This document shows, in pieces, positions 56,011-64,000 of a DNA stretch of 64,000 nucleotides. Where the stretch lies: positions 372,001-436,000 of the forward strand of contig NZ_JAATNW010000002.1 of the NCBI RefSeq assembly GCF_012911815.1. Direction: 5' to 3'. Numbering within the stretch: position 1 is the first letter of the stretch; every line of letters starts with the position of its first letter. A program made the translations under genes and the position numbers. Source of the DNA: Alteromonas ponticola (GTDB lineage: Bacteria > Pseudomonadota > Gammaproteobacteria > Enterobacterales > Alteromonadaceae). The notes under the pieces are model-generated. The model was given only the letters and a program-made list of their open reading frames with translations, was not told the DNA's origin and searched no databases.

Positions 56011-56640
56011 TCACCCCGCCAAATACGTATTTTCCCGTTCCCACGCATGACGATAGGCGGGGCGTTTCAATACCCGCTCTGCATAGTTGCGTACGTGATC
56101 GTAGGTTAAGTCCATCCCTTCACTTTTCGCCCAGGCCAGAATATGCCCGGCAACAATGTCAGCTACGGTAAAGTATTCGCCCGCGACATATTCATTGTTT
56201 TCCAGCAAACTGCAAAATGCCTTGAGTGCATTGTCAAACTCAAACTTTGCCGAGTCAGCCATGCCTTTAAGACGATATTGCTCCGGCAGAATAAAGGTGT
56301 GCTTTGCCTTGTTCCATAACGGCTGCTCTAATTCAGTTATCAAAAAACAGAGCATCTGGGCAAAGTGACCGCGAGCAAAGGTAGCGGGTTCAGGAATAAA
56401 TTCACCTTTGCCGTGGTTGTCCGCTAAATAAGTGACGATTGCAGCAGACTCAGACAGTAACCCCTCTGGCGTTTTCAGTAACGGCACTTTCGCCGTGGGA
56501 GACAGTGCGGCAAAGTCATCGCTAAGGTGGGCACCGCGCTTCAGGTCTACTAATTGATACTCGTAGGGGATCTCCAATTCCTCTAACGCCCATGCGACAC
56601 GTATAGAACGTGTTTTGGGGTAACCGTAAAGCGTATACAT
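56011..56640 (-). CDS. Glutathione S-transferase
   Basis: The 209-residue protein starts MYTLYGYPKTRSIRVAWALEE at ATG 56640, five bases after a strong AGGAGG. Residues 1-80 form the thioredoxin-like GSH-binding domain, with KVPLLKTPEGLLSESAAI as the cis-Pro and Ser-Glu motif, and the rest is the helical domain. It should conjugate or bind glutathione; specific substrate unknown. Confidence 0.92.
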   Translation of the reverse strand: MYTLYGYPKTRSIRVAWALEELEIPYEYQLVDLKRGAHLSDDFAALSPTAKVPLLKTPEGLLSESAAIVTYLADNHGKGEFIPEPATFARGHFAQMLCFLITELEQPLWNKAKHTFILPEQYRLKGMADSAKFEFDNALKAFCSLLENNEYVAGEYFTVADIVAGHILAWAKSEGMDLTYDHVRNYAERVLKRPAYRHAWERENTYLAG

Positions 56641-56700
56641 AAACTCCTCCTGTTGTTGGGCTTGCACCATCAGCAGCAGAGCGGGCCTGGTGACGAACTA

Positions 56701-57474
56701 TTATTGTTCGTCGCGCAGGAATACCAATTGAGTCGCACTGCTTTGTTCGTCACTGTAAGCATAGCCCTGTTCAGCAAAAGATTTAAGTCCGGCAACGTCG
56801 CTGACCTGATTTTGTAAAATAAAGCGCGCCATCAGACCCCGTGCTTTTTTCGCAAAGAAGCTGATGGTTTTATACTGTCCATTCTTCATATCTTTAAAAA
56901 CAGGCGTAATGATCATGCCTTCAATGCCGGATTTCTTAACCGCGCGAAAGTATTCGTTCGATGCCAGGTTGATGAGTATATTGTCACCCTGCGCTGTTAA
57001 TGCTTGATTAATTTTCTGCGTAATCGTTGTACCCCAATAGGCGTACAAATCTTTTCCGGCGGGATTCTCCAGCCTGGTGCCCATCTCCAGGCGATAGGCC
57101 TGCATCAGATCAAGCGGCTTAAGCAATCCATAGAGACCAGACAAAATACGTAAATGTGATTGTGCATAGTCGATGGTTTGTGAATCCAGAGTATAAGCGT
57201 CTAAACCAGTATATACATCGCCATTAAAGGCGAATATGGCCTGTCTGGCGTTGTCTGCAGTAAAGGGTAAGGTGAAATCGGCAAAGCGATTGGCATTCAG
57301 CGTGGCCAGCTTGTCACTGATGCTCATCAATGAAGCTAAGTCGGCCGGCGATAGCTTGCGACAAATTTCCACCAGTTTCTGCGTATGGTCCATCATTTCT
57401 GGCTGACTGAATCGCTTAACCGGAACGGTTGATTCGTAGTCTAAATTTTTAGCTGGGGAAACAACAACTAACAT
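56701..57474 (-). CDS. yaaA: Peroxide stress protein YaaA
   Basis: The 257-residue protein has the YaaA/DUF328 start [15 protein letters not shown], the [25 protein letters not shown] core and the [26 protein letters not shown] segment. In E. coli YaaA is OxyR-induced and lowers intracellular free iron during peroxide stress. It lies divergent from tal, with 278 bases between them. Confidence 0.95.
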   Translation of the reverse strand: MLVVVSPAKNLDYESTVPVKRFSQPEMMDHTQKLVEICRKLSPADLASLMSISDKLATLNANRFADFTLPFTADNARQAIFAFNGDVYTGLDAYTLDSQTIDYAQSHLRILSGLYGLLKPLDLMQAYRLEMGTRLENPAGKDLYAYWGTTITQKINQALTAQGDNILINLASNEYFRAVKKSGIEGMIITPVFKDMKNGQYKTISFFAKKARGLMARFILQNQVSDVAGLKSFAEQGYAYSDEQSSATQLVFLRDEQ

Positions 57475-57752
57475 CTATTCTCCTGAGAATTTCTTGGTCA
57501 CAACAGATTTTTACCCATCCTGGACGATCGGCCTTGCTTAACGCGTTGCGCTTGAAGCAATATCATAACATGGGAAGGGTTTAGGGTATAAAAATACCGC
57601 CATGTCTGCTATAAAGAACAAATGTTTAACCTGATGCAATCCGTCAGACAACCTACCCTGTACAACCTTATTTGTTGATGAAAAACATCAGGTCGTAATT
57701 TATCTGCTGACACAGGTCGGCAGGGTTTAATTAAATTTATCAGAGAGAAAGA

Positions 57753-58712
57753 ATGAGCAATCAGCTAGCATCGTTACGTGATATTACTACCGTTGTTGCC
57801 GATACCGGTGACATTGAAGCTATAAAGAAATACCAGCCGGTTGACGCTACTACCAATCCGTCACTCTTATTAAAAGCTGCCTCTTTACCTCAATATAGCA
57901 GTTTAATTGACGACGCGGTCGCCTGGGCAAAGTTGCAATCTAAAGATGATCATCAGCAGCTTACTGATGCTGCTGATAAGCTTGCGGTAATGATAGGCAA
58001 AGAAATCTCTGCGCTTATCCCGGGTCGAATCTCAACCGAAGTTGACGCGCGTTTGTCCTTTGATACTCAGGCTACTATCGACAAAGCAGAACGTCTGGTG
58101 CAACTGTATAGCGATGAAGGAATCGATAAATCCCGCATTCTTATCAAAGTGGCGTCAACGTGGGAAGGTATTCGCGCTGCTGAAACCCTTGAGCAAAAAG
58201 GCATTAATTGTAACCTGACCTTACTCTTCAGTTTCGCCCAGGCACGCGCATGCGCAGAGGCTGGGGTGTTTCTTATTTCGCCCTTCGTCGGTCGTATTCT
58301 TGACTGGTATAAGCAGAATACTGACAAGAAAGAGTATACCGCTCAGGAAGATCCCGGTGTGGTATCGGTCGCAAAAATTTACGATTTTTACAAAGCAAAT
58401 GGTTATAAGACGGTGGTGATGGGCGCAAGCTTTAGAAACATTGGTGAAATTCAGGCGCTGGCAGGGTGTGATCGCTTAACTATTAGCCCGCAACTGCTTG
58501 AAGAACTCGCCAATCAACCAGGCGAACTGGAAGCTGTTCTTAAAGACAATGGCGCAACAGACGTTCCCGGCGACAAGCTGACAGAGACCGCGTTCCGCTG
58601 GGAAATGAATGAAGATGCCATGGCCACTGAAAAGCTCGCTGAAGGTATCCGTAATTTTACCGCGGATCAGGTTAAATTGGAAAAGATGCTAAAAGAAAAG
58701 CTGGGTATTTAA
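57753..58712 (+). CDS. tal: Transaldolase
   Basis: Transaldolase transfers dihydroxyacetone units in the non-oxidative pentose phosphate pathway. The 319-residue protein has DATTNPSL (31-38) and the Schiff-base lysine Lys132 in [12 protein letters not shown], at the same position as E. coli TalB. It is followed 21 bases later by pgi, so both belong to one transcript. Confidence 0.98.
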   Translation: MSNQLASLRDITTVVADTGDIEAIKKYQPVDATTNPSLLLKAASLPQYSSLIDDAVAWAKLQSKDDHQQLTDAADKLAVMIGKEISALIPGRISTEVDARLSFDTQATIDKAERLVQLYSDEGIDKSRILIKVASTWEGIRAAETLEQKGINCNLTLLFSFAQARACAEAGVFLISPFVGRILDWYKQNTDKKEYTAQEDPGVVSVAKIYDFYKANGYKTVVMGASFRNIGEIQALAGCDRLTISPQLLEELANQPGELEAVLKDNGATDVPGDKLTETAFRWEMNEDAMATEKLAEGIRNFTADQVKLEKMLKEKLGI

Positions 58713-58733
58713 CCACTCACGTCAGGAAAGATT

Positions 58734-60383
58734 ATGACTGATTTAACAGCTATGCCCCAGTGGCAGCACCTGGAAGCACTTGCTTCCTCTATTCGTGATC
58801 AGCACATGCGCGACTGGTTTACCCAAGACGAAGATCGTGCCGCGCGCATGCAGGTTGAAAGTTGCGGCTTGTATTTGGATTTCTCGAAAAACCGTGTCAC
58901 CGATGAAGTGATGCAAGCGCTGTTTTCACTAGCTGATGCTCAAGGGCTAAACGAAAAACGCCAGCGTATGTTTAGCGGCGAGGCAATCAATACAACGGAA
59001 AACCGTGCCGTGTTGCATACTGCGCTGCGCAATTTTTCTGACACACCGGTATTGGTTGCCGGTAAAGATGTGATGCCTGAGGTAAGGGCAACGCTTAAAA
59101 AAATGGAATCCTTTACGCAGGCTGTGCATGGCGGTGAGCACAAAGGATACACAGGAAAGCCGATAAAGCACGTTGTCAGTATCGGCATAGGAGGCTCTTT
59201 TTTAGGGCCTAAAATAATGACCGAAGCGCTTAGCCCCTATCGTAGTGACGCAGTCAGGATTCATTTTGTCGCCAATGTGGACGGATGCCATATTCACGAC
59301 GTTTTAAATGGGCTGGACCACGCCGAAACCCTGGTAGTAATGTCGTCCAAATCTTTTACCACTCAGGAAACATTGCAGAATACTGAATCGGCCAAAGCCT
59401 GGTTTCTGCAACAGGGAGGCACGCAGCAGGACGTCGCCAAACATTTTGTGGCGGTATCGTCTAACGTTGACGCTGCGGTTGAGTTTGGTATTGCTAAAGA
59501 AAACATTTTCCCAATGTGGGATTGGGTTGGCGGACGTTATTCGTTGTGGTCAGCCATCGGTTTGCCCATCGCACTGGCGTTAGGCTTTGCTAACTTTAAG
59601 CAGCTGTTGGAAGGTGCCCATCATATGGACAAGCACTTTGCCACCGCGCCGAATGATCGCAATCTACCCGTCATCTTAGCCATGTTAGGCGTGTGGTATC
59701 GCAATTTCTTTGATGCCCAGTCTCATGTGCTGCTGCCCTATTACCACTACTTGCGTGGTTTGCCCGCCTATGTTCAGCAACTGGATATGGAAAGTAATGG
59801 CAAAATGGTGACGCAGCAGGGCGAACGGGTATCCTATCCCACAGGCCCGGTAATCTGGGGCAGTGAAGGGACCAACGGCCAACATAGCTTTCATCAGCTT
59901 ATTCATCAGGGTCATGGAATTATCCCGGCAGATTTTATTCTCCCCCTTAATGTGCCTAATCAGGATGACACGCACCATGCTATGCTCGCATCCAACTGTT
60001 TCGGCCAGTCACAGGCACTGATGCAGGGCAAAACATATGATGAATGCCTGGCGGACTTAGCCAATAAAGAATTGCAGGAAGATGAGCGAGCGCGCTTGGC
60101 CGAGCATAAAACCATGCCGGGCAACAAACCCAGCAACACAATTCTGTTCGATTCATTAACGCCGCATACCCTTGGCGCATTGATTGCTATGTACGAACAT
60201 AAAGTGTTTGTGCAAGGCGTGGTGTGGCAGCTCAATTCGTTTGATCAGTGGGGTGTAGAGTTAGGCAAAGCCTTGGGAAATCAGGTTCTGGCCGGAATTC
60301 AGGGCGACGTAGATGAAGCAAAATTCGATACTTCTACGCAACAACTGATTGCACGATTTAAACACGCTAACGCACCAGAATAG
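58734..60383 (+). CDS. pgi: Glucose-6-phosphate isomerase
   Basis: Pgi interconverts glucose 6-phosphate and fructose 6-phosphate. The 549-residue protein has the expected length, [11 protein letters not shown] for phosphate binding, catalytic Glu353 (MESNGK), His384 (GQHSFHQ) and Lys512 (VELGK). Pairing with tal suits flow between glycolysis and the pentose pathway. Confidence 0.98.
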   Translation: MTDLTAMPQWQHLEALASSIRDQHMRDWFTQDEDRAARMQVESCGLYLDFSKNRVTDEVMQALFSLADAQGLNEKRQRMFSGEAINTTENRAVLHTALRNFSDTPVLVAGKDVMPEVRATLKKMESFTQAVHGGEHKGYTGKPIKHVVSIGIGGSFLGPKIMTEALSPYRSDAVRIHFVANVDGCHIHDVLNGLDHAETLVVMSSKSFTTQETLQNTESAKAWFLQQGGTQQDVAKHFVAVSSNVDAAVEFGIAKENIFPMWDWVGGRYSLWSAIGLPIALALGFANFKQLLEGAHHMDKHFATAPNDRNLPVILAMLGVWYRNFFDAQSHVLLPYYHYLRGLPAYVQQLDMESNGKMVTQQGERVSYPTGPVIWGSEGTNGQHSFHQLIHQGHGIIPADFILPLNVPNQDDTHHAMLASNCFGQSQALMQGKTYDECLADLANKELQEDERARLAEHKTMPGNKPSNTILFDSLTPHTLGALIAMYEHKVFVQGVVWQLNSFDQWGVELGKALGNQVLAGIQGDVDEAKFDTSTQQLIARFKHANAPE

Positions 60384-60402
60384 GGCATACCTTCAAAACG
60401 TT

Positions 60403-60427
60403 CAGTGGCCAGAATAGCTGGCCGCTG
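60403..60427 (+). terminator. Hairpin after pgi
   Basis: CAGTGGCCAG (60403-60412) pairs with CTGGCCGCTG (60418-60427) with one G-T wobble and a 5-base loop, 20 bases after the pgi stop. No U run follows, so factor-independent termination is only possible. Confidence 0.5.
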
Positions 60428-60589
60428 TGCGCCTTCACTTACTCGTTGTCACAAGACTGTCACTACTTGTTAATAAAAAGTAAATATTTTTGTTTTATTT
60501 TTTAACCAGCTGTGGTACAAATTTGCGCAGAGGGATATATCTACTCACTCTGACACTTGTTGTAAGTGGTATAAATGAAGGAGATCCAT

Positions 60590-60766
60590 GTGGATAAGTC
60601 AGATCTATTTGCATTACTAGATATTGAAACCAGTCCTGCTAAAACGAAAAGCAAAAAAAGGAAGTGGCGAGAAATAGAAGCACTCCAAGATAGATTCAGA
60701 CTCGAGAAAGAGCTTGCCGAATACGATTGTGAATTCGAATACGAGCTTGAAGCCCTGGAAAGATAA
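60590..60766 (+). CDS. DUF3545 family protein
   Basis: A 58-residue acidic/basic protein with the DUF3545 core KKRKWREIEALQDRFRLEKEL. GTG 60590 is chosen because AAGGAG lies six bases upstream; an in-frame ATG at 60575 would add five residues but lacks a site. The protein is probably helical and cytoplasmic, of unknown function, and is confined mostly to marine gammaproteobacteria. A strong terminator follows. Confidence 0.78.
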   Translation: MDKSDLFALLDIETSPAKTKSKKRKWREIEALQDRFRLEKELAEYDCEFEYELEALER

Positions 60767-60774
60767 GATTTAAA

Positions 60775-60805
60775 CAAACGGCTATCACATTGTGATAGCC
60801 GTTTG
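60775..60805. terminator. Long perfect hairpin terminator
   Basis: A 15-base arm (60775-60789) and its exact reverse complement (60791-60805) surround a single T. The stem is followed by a GTGTTTT stretch on the plus strand and sits between the convergent DUF3545 gene and ung, so it may end both transcripts. Confidence 0.8.
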
Positions 60806-60827
60806 TGTTTTCAGGGAACATAACGAA

Positions 60828-61484
60828 TTACAACTGCCAGTTTACAGGCTCTTTACCGTGCTTTATAAGATACGCGTTTGCCTGACTGAAATGCTGACAG
60901 CCGAAAAAGCCTCGATGAGCTGACAGGGGTGATGGGTGCGGTGCACTCAGAACTTTGTGCCTGGTCGTGTCGATACCTTTGCCCTTTTTCTGTGCATGGC
61001 TTCCCCACAGCATGAAAACAGTATGCTGGGTATGCGTGTTAAGCACATCAATCACTTTATCAGTGAATCGCTCCCAGCCCAGCCTGGCGTGACTGTGCGC
61101 TTGCCCCTGCTCTACCGTCAACACGGTATTGAGCAGCAACACCCCTTGCTCTGCCCATGCGGTCAGGTTTCCATTTTTCGGCGGCGTAAAATCCGCAAGG
61201 TCTGTTTGCAGCTCTTTGAAGATATTGCGTAGCGAAGGCGGAATGGCCACACCCTCCTGCACTGAAAAGCTCAATCCATGTGCCTGCCCCGGACCATGAT
61301 AAGGATCCTGCCCCAATATAACTGCTTTTACTTTTGCTAACGGCGTGCAGGTAAATGCATTGAACACATCAGAGGCGTGAGGATAAATCACTCTCCCGCT
61401 CTTTCTATGCGCATCGACTGTGTTAATAAGGTGTTGAAAATACGCTTGCTGCTGCTCTTGGGCTAACGCTTCAGACCAGTTCAT
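60828..61484 (-). CDS. ung: Uracil-DNA glycosylase
   Basis: Ung removes uracil from DNA to begin base-excision repair. The 218-residue family 1 enzyme has the water-activating loop GQDPYHG (58-64, Asp60) and the C-terminal [10 protein letters not shown] with His183. Its start shares one base with the thrC stop, so it may be read from the threonine operon transcript. Confidence 0.98.
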   Translation of the reverse strand: MNWSEALAQEQQQAYFQHLINTVDAHRKSGRVIYPHASDVFNAFTCTPLAKVKAVILGQDPYHGPGQAHGLSFSVQEGVAIPPSLRNIFKELQTDLADFTPPKNGNLTAWAEQGVLLLNTVLTVEQGQAHSHARLGWERFTDKVIDVLNTHTQHTVFMLWGSHAQKKGKGIDTTRHKVLSAPHPSPLSAHRGFFGCQHFSQANAYLIKHGKEPVNWQL

Positions 61485-62767
61485 CAGGACTTAAGTAACG
61501 CAATCATATGTTGCTTAAGCAGCTGATAATCGTTTGGTAATGATTCGGCCAGACTATCTTTACTGGCCACATTAGCGAGTGCCTGCGGCAGGCTGATTGG
61601 CTGGCCTAACACGTTTTCTACCGTCTCGCGAAATTTTGCTGGATGTGCGGTCGCCAAAAACAGGCCGGTTTCGCCCTCGCCTAAATCATGACTCAACGCC
61701 CGGTAGGCTACCGCGGCATGAGGCTCGCTGGTATACCCCTGCTGTGCCAGTTGACGAACCGCAATCTGGGTATAATCTTCATCGACGCTTTCACCCCGTA
61801 ACGCGCTTTTATCCACATAACCTTTTTCAAACAGTGCTTCAATACGAGGCCAGTTATTTGGCTGACTCACATCCATGGCGTTAGACATAGTTGCCTGCGT
61901 GGGTTTGGGCTCCCACTGGCCAGTTTTTAAATACCGTGGAACCGTATCATTTAAATTAGTGGCAGCAATAAAACGTTTTATTGGTAGGCCCATGGCTTTG
62001 GCAATCATGCCTGCCGTCAGGTTACCAAAATTGCCACTGGGTACCGCGACTACCAACGCTTCACGTTGATGCTGAGGTATTTGGCTAAGCGCTTCGAAGT
62101 AATAGCAAACCTGGGCCAGCAATCGACTGATGTTAATTGAGTTAGCCGAATTGAGATGCAGCCCCTCCCGTACTTCAGGATCATCAAACGCGGTTTTAAC
62201 CAGCGTCTGGCAGGCATCAAAATCGCCCTCGACCGCGACGGTATGAATATTACCACCCAAGGTAGTAAACAATTTTTCCTGCAGCGGGCTAATTTTCCCT
62301 TTGGGAAACAAAATCACCACGTTGATATTGTCTATGCCATGGAAGGCATGGGCTACGGCAGCTCCAGTATCACCAGAGGTGGCCGTGAGAATAGTGACCG
62401 GGTCATCATTGGTCAGTCGCGCCAGGCATTGGGCCATAAAACGACCACCAAAATCTTTAAACGCCAGCGTTGGCCCGTGAAACAGCTCAAGCACCGATAT
62501 TTTCTCATTTACCTCCACTACCGGCGCAGCAAACGTAAACGCATGCTGCACTATATCCGTTAGTTCTTGTTCCATCTCGTCGCCAAGCAGAGCTGATAAA
62601 ATGTGGATACTTCGCTCAACGAATGGCATCGCCAATACTTCTTCAATGTTGTGCAGGGCAGGAATTTGTGTTGGAAAATACAATCCCTGATTTTTGCCCA
62701 ATCCGCGTTTTAGCGCTTCGGCGAATGATGCAGTGTCTGTTGCGTCTTTTAAATTAGCTAATTTCAC
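61484..62767 (-). CDS. thrC: Threonine synthase
   Basis: ThrC converts O-phosphohomoserine to threonine with PLP. The 427-residue protein has the PLP-binding Lys104 in [10 protein letters not shown] and [14 protein letters not shown] for cofactor phosphate. It follows thrB by 68 bases in the usual thrABC order. Confidence 0.98.
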   Translation of the reverse strand: MKLANLKDATDTASFAEALKRGLGKNQGLYFPTQIPALHNIEEVLAMPFVERSIHILSALLGDEMEQELTDIVQHAFTFAAPVVEVNEKISVLELFHGPTLAFKDFGGRFMAQCLARLTNDDPVTILTATSGDTGAAVAHAFHGIDNINVVILFPKGKISPLQEKLFTTLGGNIHTVAVEGDFDACQTLVKTAFDDPEVREGLHLNSANSINISRLLAQVCYYFEALSQIPQHQREALVVAVPSGNFGNLTAGMIAKAMGLPIKRFIAATNLNDTVPRYLKTGQWEPKPTQATMSNAMDVSQPNNWPRIEALFEKGYVDKSALRGESVDEDYTQIAVRQLAQQGYTSEPHAAVAYRALSHDLGEGETGLFLATAHPAKFRETVENVLGQPISLPQALANVASKDSLAESLPNDYQLLKQHMIALLKS

Positions 62768-62835
62768 TTCACAGCCTCTGAATACTTAATGATTTTTTTG
62801 CAACGATATAAGTTCAACGTTTTACTTTGTAGGGG

Positions 62836-63792
62836 TCAGCCCGTCACTGTCGCGCCTTGGTTTTCAACTCTACACACTTTAGTAAAACCCTTGTCCGTTT
62901 GGATATACTGCTGAGCCAGCACTTTTTCAACCTGCAGGGCAATATCCAGGCTTTCACAAATCGCAAACACCGTGGGACCAGAGCCCGAAATACCAAACGC
63001 ACTGGCACCTGACGAAATGCAGGCTTGCCTTGCCTCATCAAATCCCGGAAGTAAGCGTTTTCGGTGTGGTTCAGCAATAACGTCGTGGATCACCGCACTG
63101 GCCATTTTTGCGTTCTGGGTGTGTAGTGCCTGAATGAAAACCGCCAACTGCCGTCCGAAGGTTAATGTATCTTGCAGCGAATATGAAGCAGGAAGGATCT
63201 TACGTGCTTCGGCAGTTGAAACGTTAATTCCAGCGTAGCAGATTACCCAATACCACTCTGAGATGACGGGCAGTTTTACCGCAATACTTTCGGTGAGTCC
63301 TGTCATTAAGGTGATCCCGCCCAAAAAGCTGGGAGCGACATTGTCATAGTGAATGCTGCCGCTGATTTGTCCTTCCATCTCACCCATCAGAGTCAGTAGC
63401 TGATGATCAGATAGGGGGGCGTCAAAATAAGCGTTCAAGCCAACTAGTGCAGCAACAATAGAGCTCGCACTGGAGCCCAGGCCACTGCCAATCGGTAAAT
63501 TTTTGCGTAAAGTAACCTTTATCGGCGCATTGATCGCATCACTATTGCCACATGCTTCTATGAAACGCTGGTAGCATTGAAAAACAATGTTCTCACGGGG
63601 TTCGGTGGGCAGTTTGTTAGCGAATTGTCCGTCCACCGCAAACTCAAACAGCACGGGGCCGGTAGCCGATTCTATTTCGACTTCATCGCCTATTTTGCTT
63701 CCATCTACGGGCGCAAGCGCTGCGCCCAGTATATCAAACCCCAGACTGACATTGCCTATTGAAGCAGGTGCGTACGCCGTTGTTTTTTTCAT
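62836..63792 (-). CDS. thrB: Homoserine kinase
   Basis: ThrB phosphorylates homoserine. The 318-residue GHMP kinase has the ATP motif PIGSGLGSSAS (100-110) and FGISGSGPTVFAI near the C-terminus. GAGG precedes the ATG and the gene starts 16 bases after the thrA stop. Confidence 0.98.
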   Translation of the reverse strand: MKKTTAYAPASIGNVSLGFDILGAALAPVDGSKIGDEVEIESATGPVLFEFAVDGQFANKLPTEPRENIVFQCYQRFIEACGNSDAINAPIKVTLRKNLPIGSGLGSSASSIVAALVGLNAYFDAPLSDHQLLTLMGEMEGQISGSIHYDNVAPSFLGGITLMTGLTESIAVKLPVISEWYWVICYAGINVSTAEARKILPASYSLQDTLTFGRQLAVFIQALHTQNAKMASAVIHDVIAEPHRKRLLPGFDEARQACISSGASAFGISGSGPTVFAICESLDIALQVEKVLAQQYIQTDKGFTKVCRVENQGATVTG

Positions 63793-63808
63793 TTAACCTC
63801 TACATAAA

Positions 63809-64000
63809 CTAATGAATGGTTTGCTTCCATGGCATGGTGCGCAATATGTCAGCAAAAACTCCTGCCGCTGTAACGGTACCTCCTGCACCATATCCACGAA
63901 TCACATAGGGAATTGGTTGATAATAATCGCTACTGATAGCCAGTGCATTTTCGCCGTCTTTTACTGCGGCCAGCGGGTGACTGGTGGGTACGGCCTGAAT
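63809..64000 (-). CDS. thrA: Bifunctional aspartokinase/homoserine dehydrogenase I, C-terminal end
   Basis: Sixty-three codons plus stop are visible, reading [20 protein letters not shown] to [15 protein letters not shown]. The [28 protein letters not shown] end is that of the homoserine dehydrogenase domain of ThrA, ahead of thrB. The 5' part and any threonine leader are beyond the window. Confidence 0.9.
   Translation of the reverse strand: MQAVPTSHPLAAVKDGENALAISSDYYQPIPYVIRGYGAGGTVTAAGVFADILRTMPWKQTIH

Noticed and set aside
1..64000. CRISPR arrays, tRNA or rRNA genes, insertion sequences, prophage genes
   Set aside because: No regular repeat-spacer pattern, tRNA-like cloverleaf, rRNA sequence, transposase or integrase was seen on reading the window.

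Overview
The window reads as chromosomal DNA of a free-living marine gammaproteobacterium, most likely Alteromonadales (Alteromonas/Aestuariibacter-like). The reasons are a complete gammaproteobacterial division and cell-wall (dcw) cluster in the usual order, a PrsK/PrsR two-component pair, a SapC-family protein, DUF4426 and DUF3545 proteins, and the pilTU / yggS-proC-yggT arrangement. This placement is inference from gene content and protein motifs; no database search was possible.

Layout. 1-18.8 kb (minus strand): the dcw cluster, transcribed mraZ-rsmH-ftsL-ftsI-murE-murF-mraY-murD-ftsW-murG-murC-ddlB-ftsQ-ftsA-ftsZ-lpxC, followed by a truncated M23 peptidase. Most genes overlap by a few bases. 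A promoter with five GTGG-type repeats (probable MraZ boxes) lies before mraZ, and a full-consensus sigma-70 promoter lies before lpxC. 19-22.4 kb: a SapC-family protein, a secreted M19 dipeptidase and a secreted alpha/beta hydrolase. 22.4-26.2 kb: a class I cyclic-di-GMP riboswitch (GEMM-I) leading into a ParA-like ATPase and an overlapping ribbon-helix-helix partner, then a TPR-GGDEF diguanylate cyclase. 26.2-34.6 kb (minus): five co-directional genes, namely an OprB-like porin, an epimerase/SPW/VKOR fusion, a KAS III-like enzyme, prsK and prsR. 34.7-39.4 kb: isoaspartyl methyltransferase, an acyltransferase broken by one TGA codon in an AT-rich segment, CsbD, WrbA and an M48 lipoprotein peptidase.

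39.5-50.3 kb: an MscS channel, the rsmE-gshB-algH-ruvX run, a lipoprotein serine hydrolase, a DUF2868/DUF3482-GTPase pair, a solute-binding protein, two small membrane proteins and a DUF2007 protein. 50.3-55.1 kb: pilU and a frameshifted pilT, divergent from yggS-proC-yggT-DUF4426. 55.1-60.8 kb: VOC protein, GST, yaaA, the tal-pgi pair and a DUF3545 protein. 60.8-64 kb (minus): ung and the thrABC operon (thrA only as its C-terminal end).

The most unusual section is 22.5-26.2 kb. A c-di-GMP sensing RNA precedes a ParA/RHH pair that has no replication gene beside it, and the next gene encodes an enzyme that should make c-di-GMP. Other points worth checking are two disrupted genes (pilT by one missing base in a homopolymer, the acyltransferase by one TGG-to-TGA change), the four-part epimerase fusion and a DNSR in place of DNPR in MurE.
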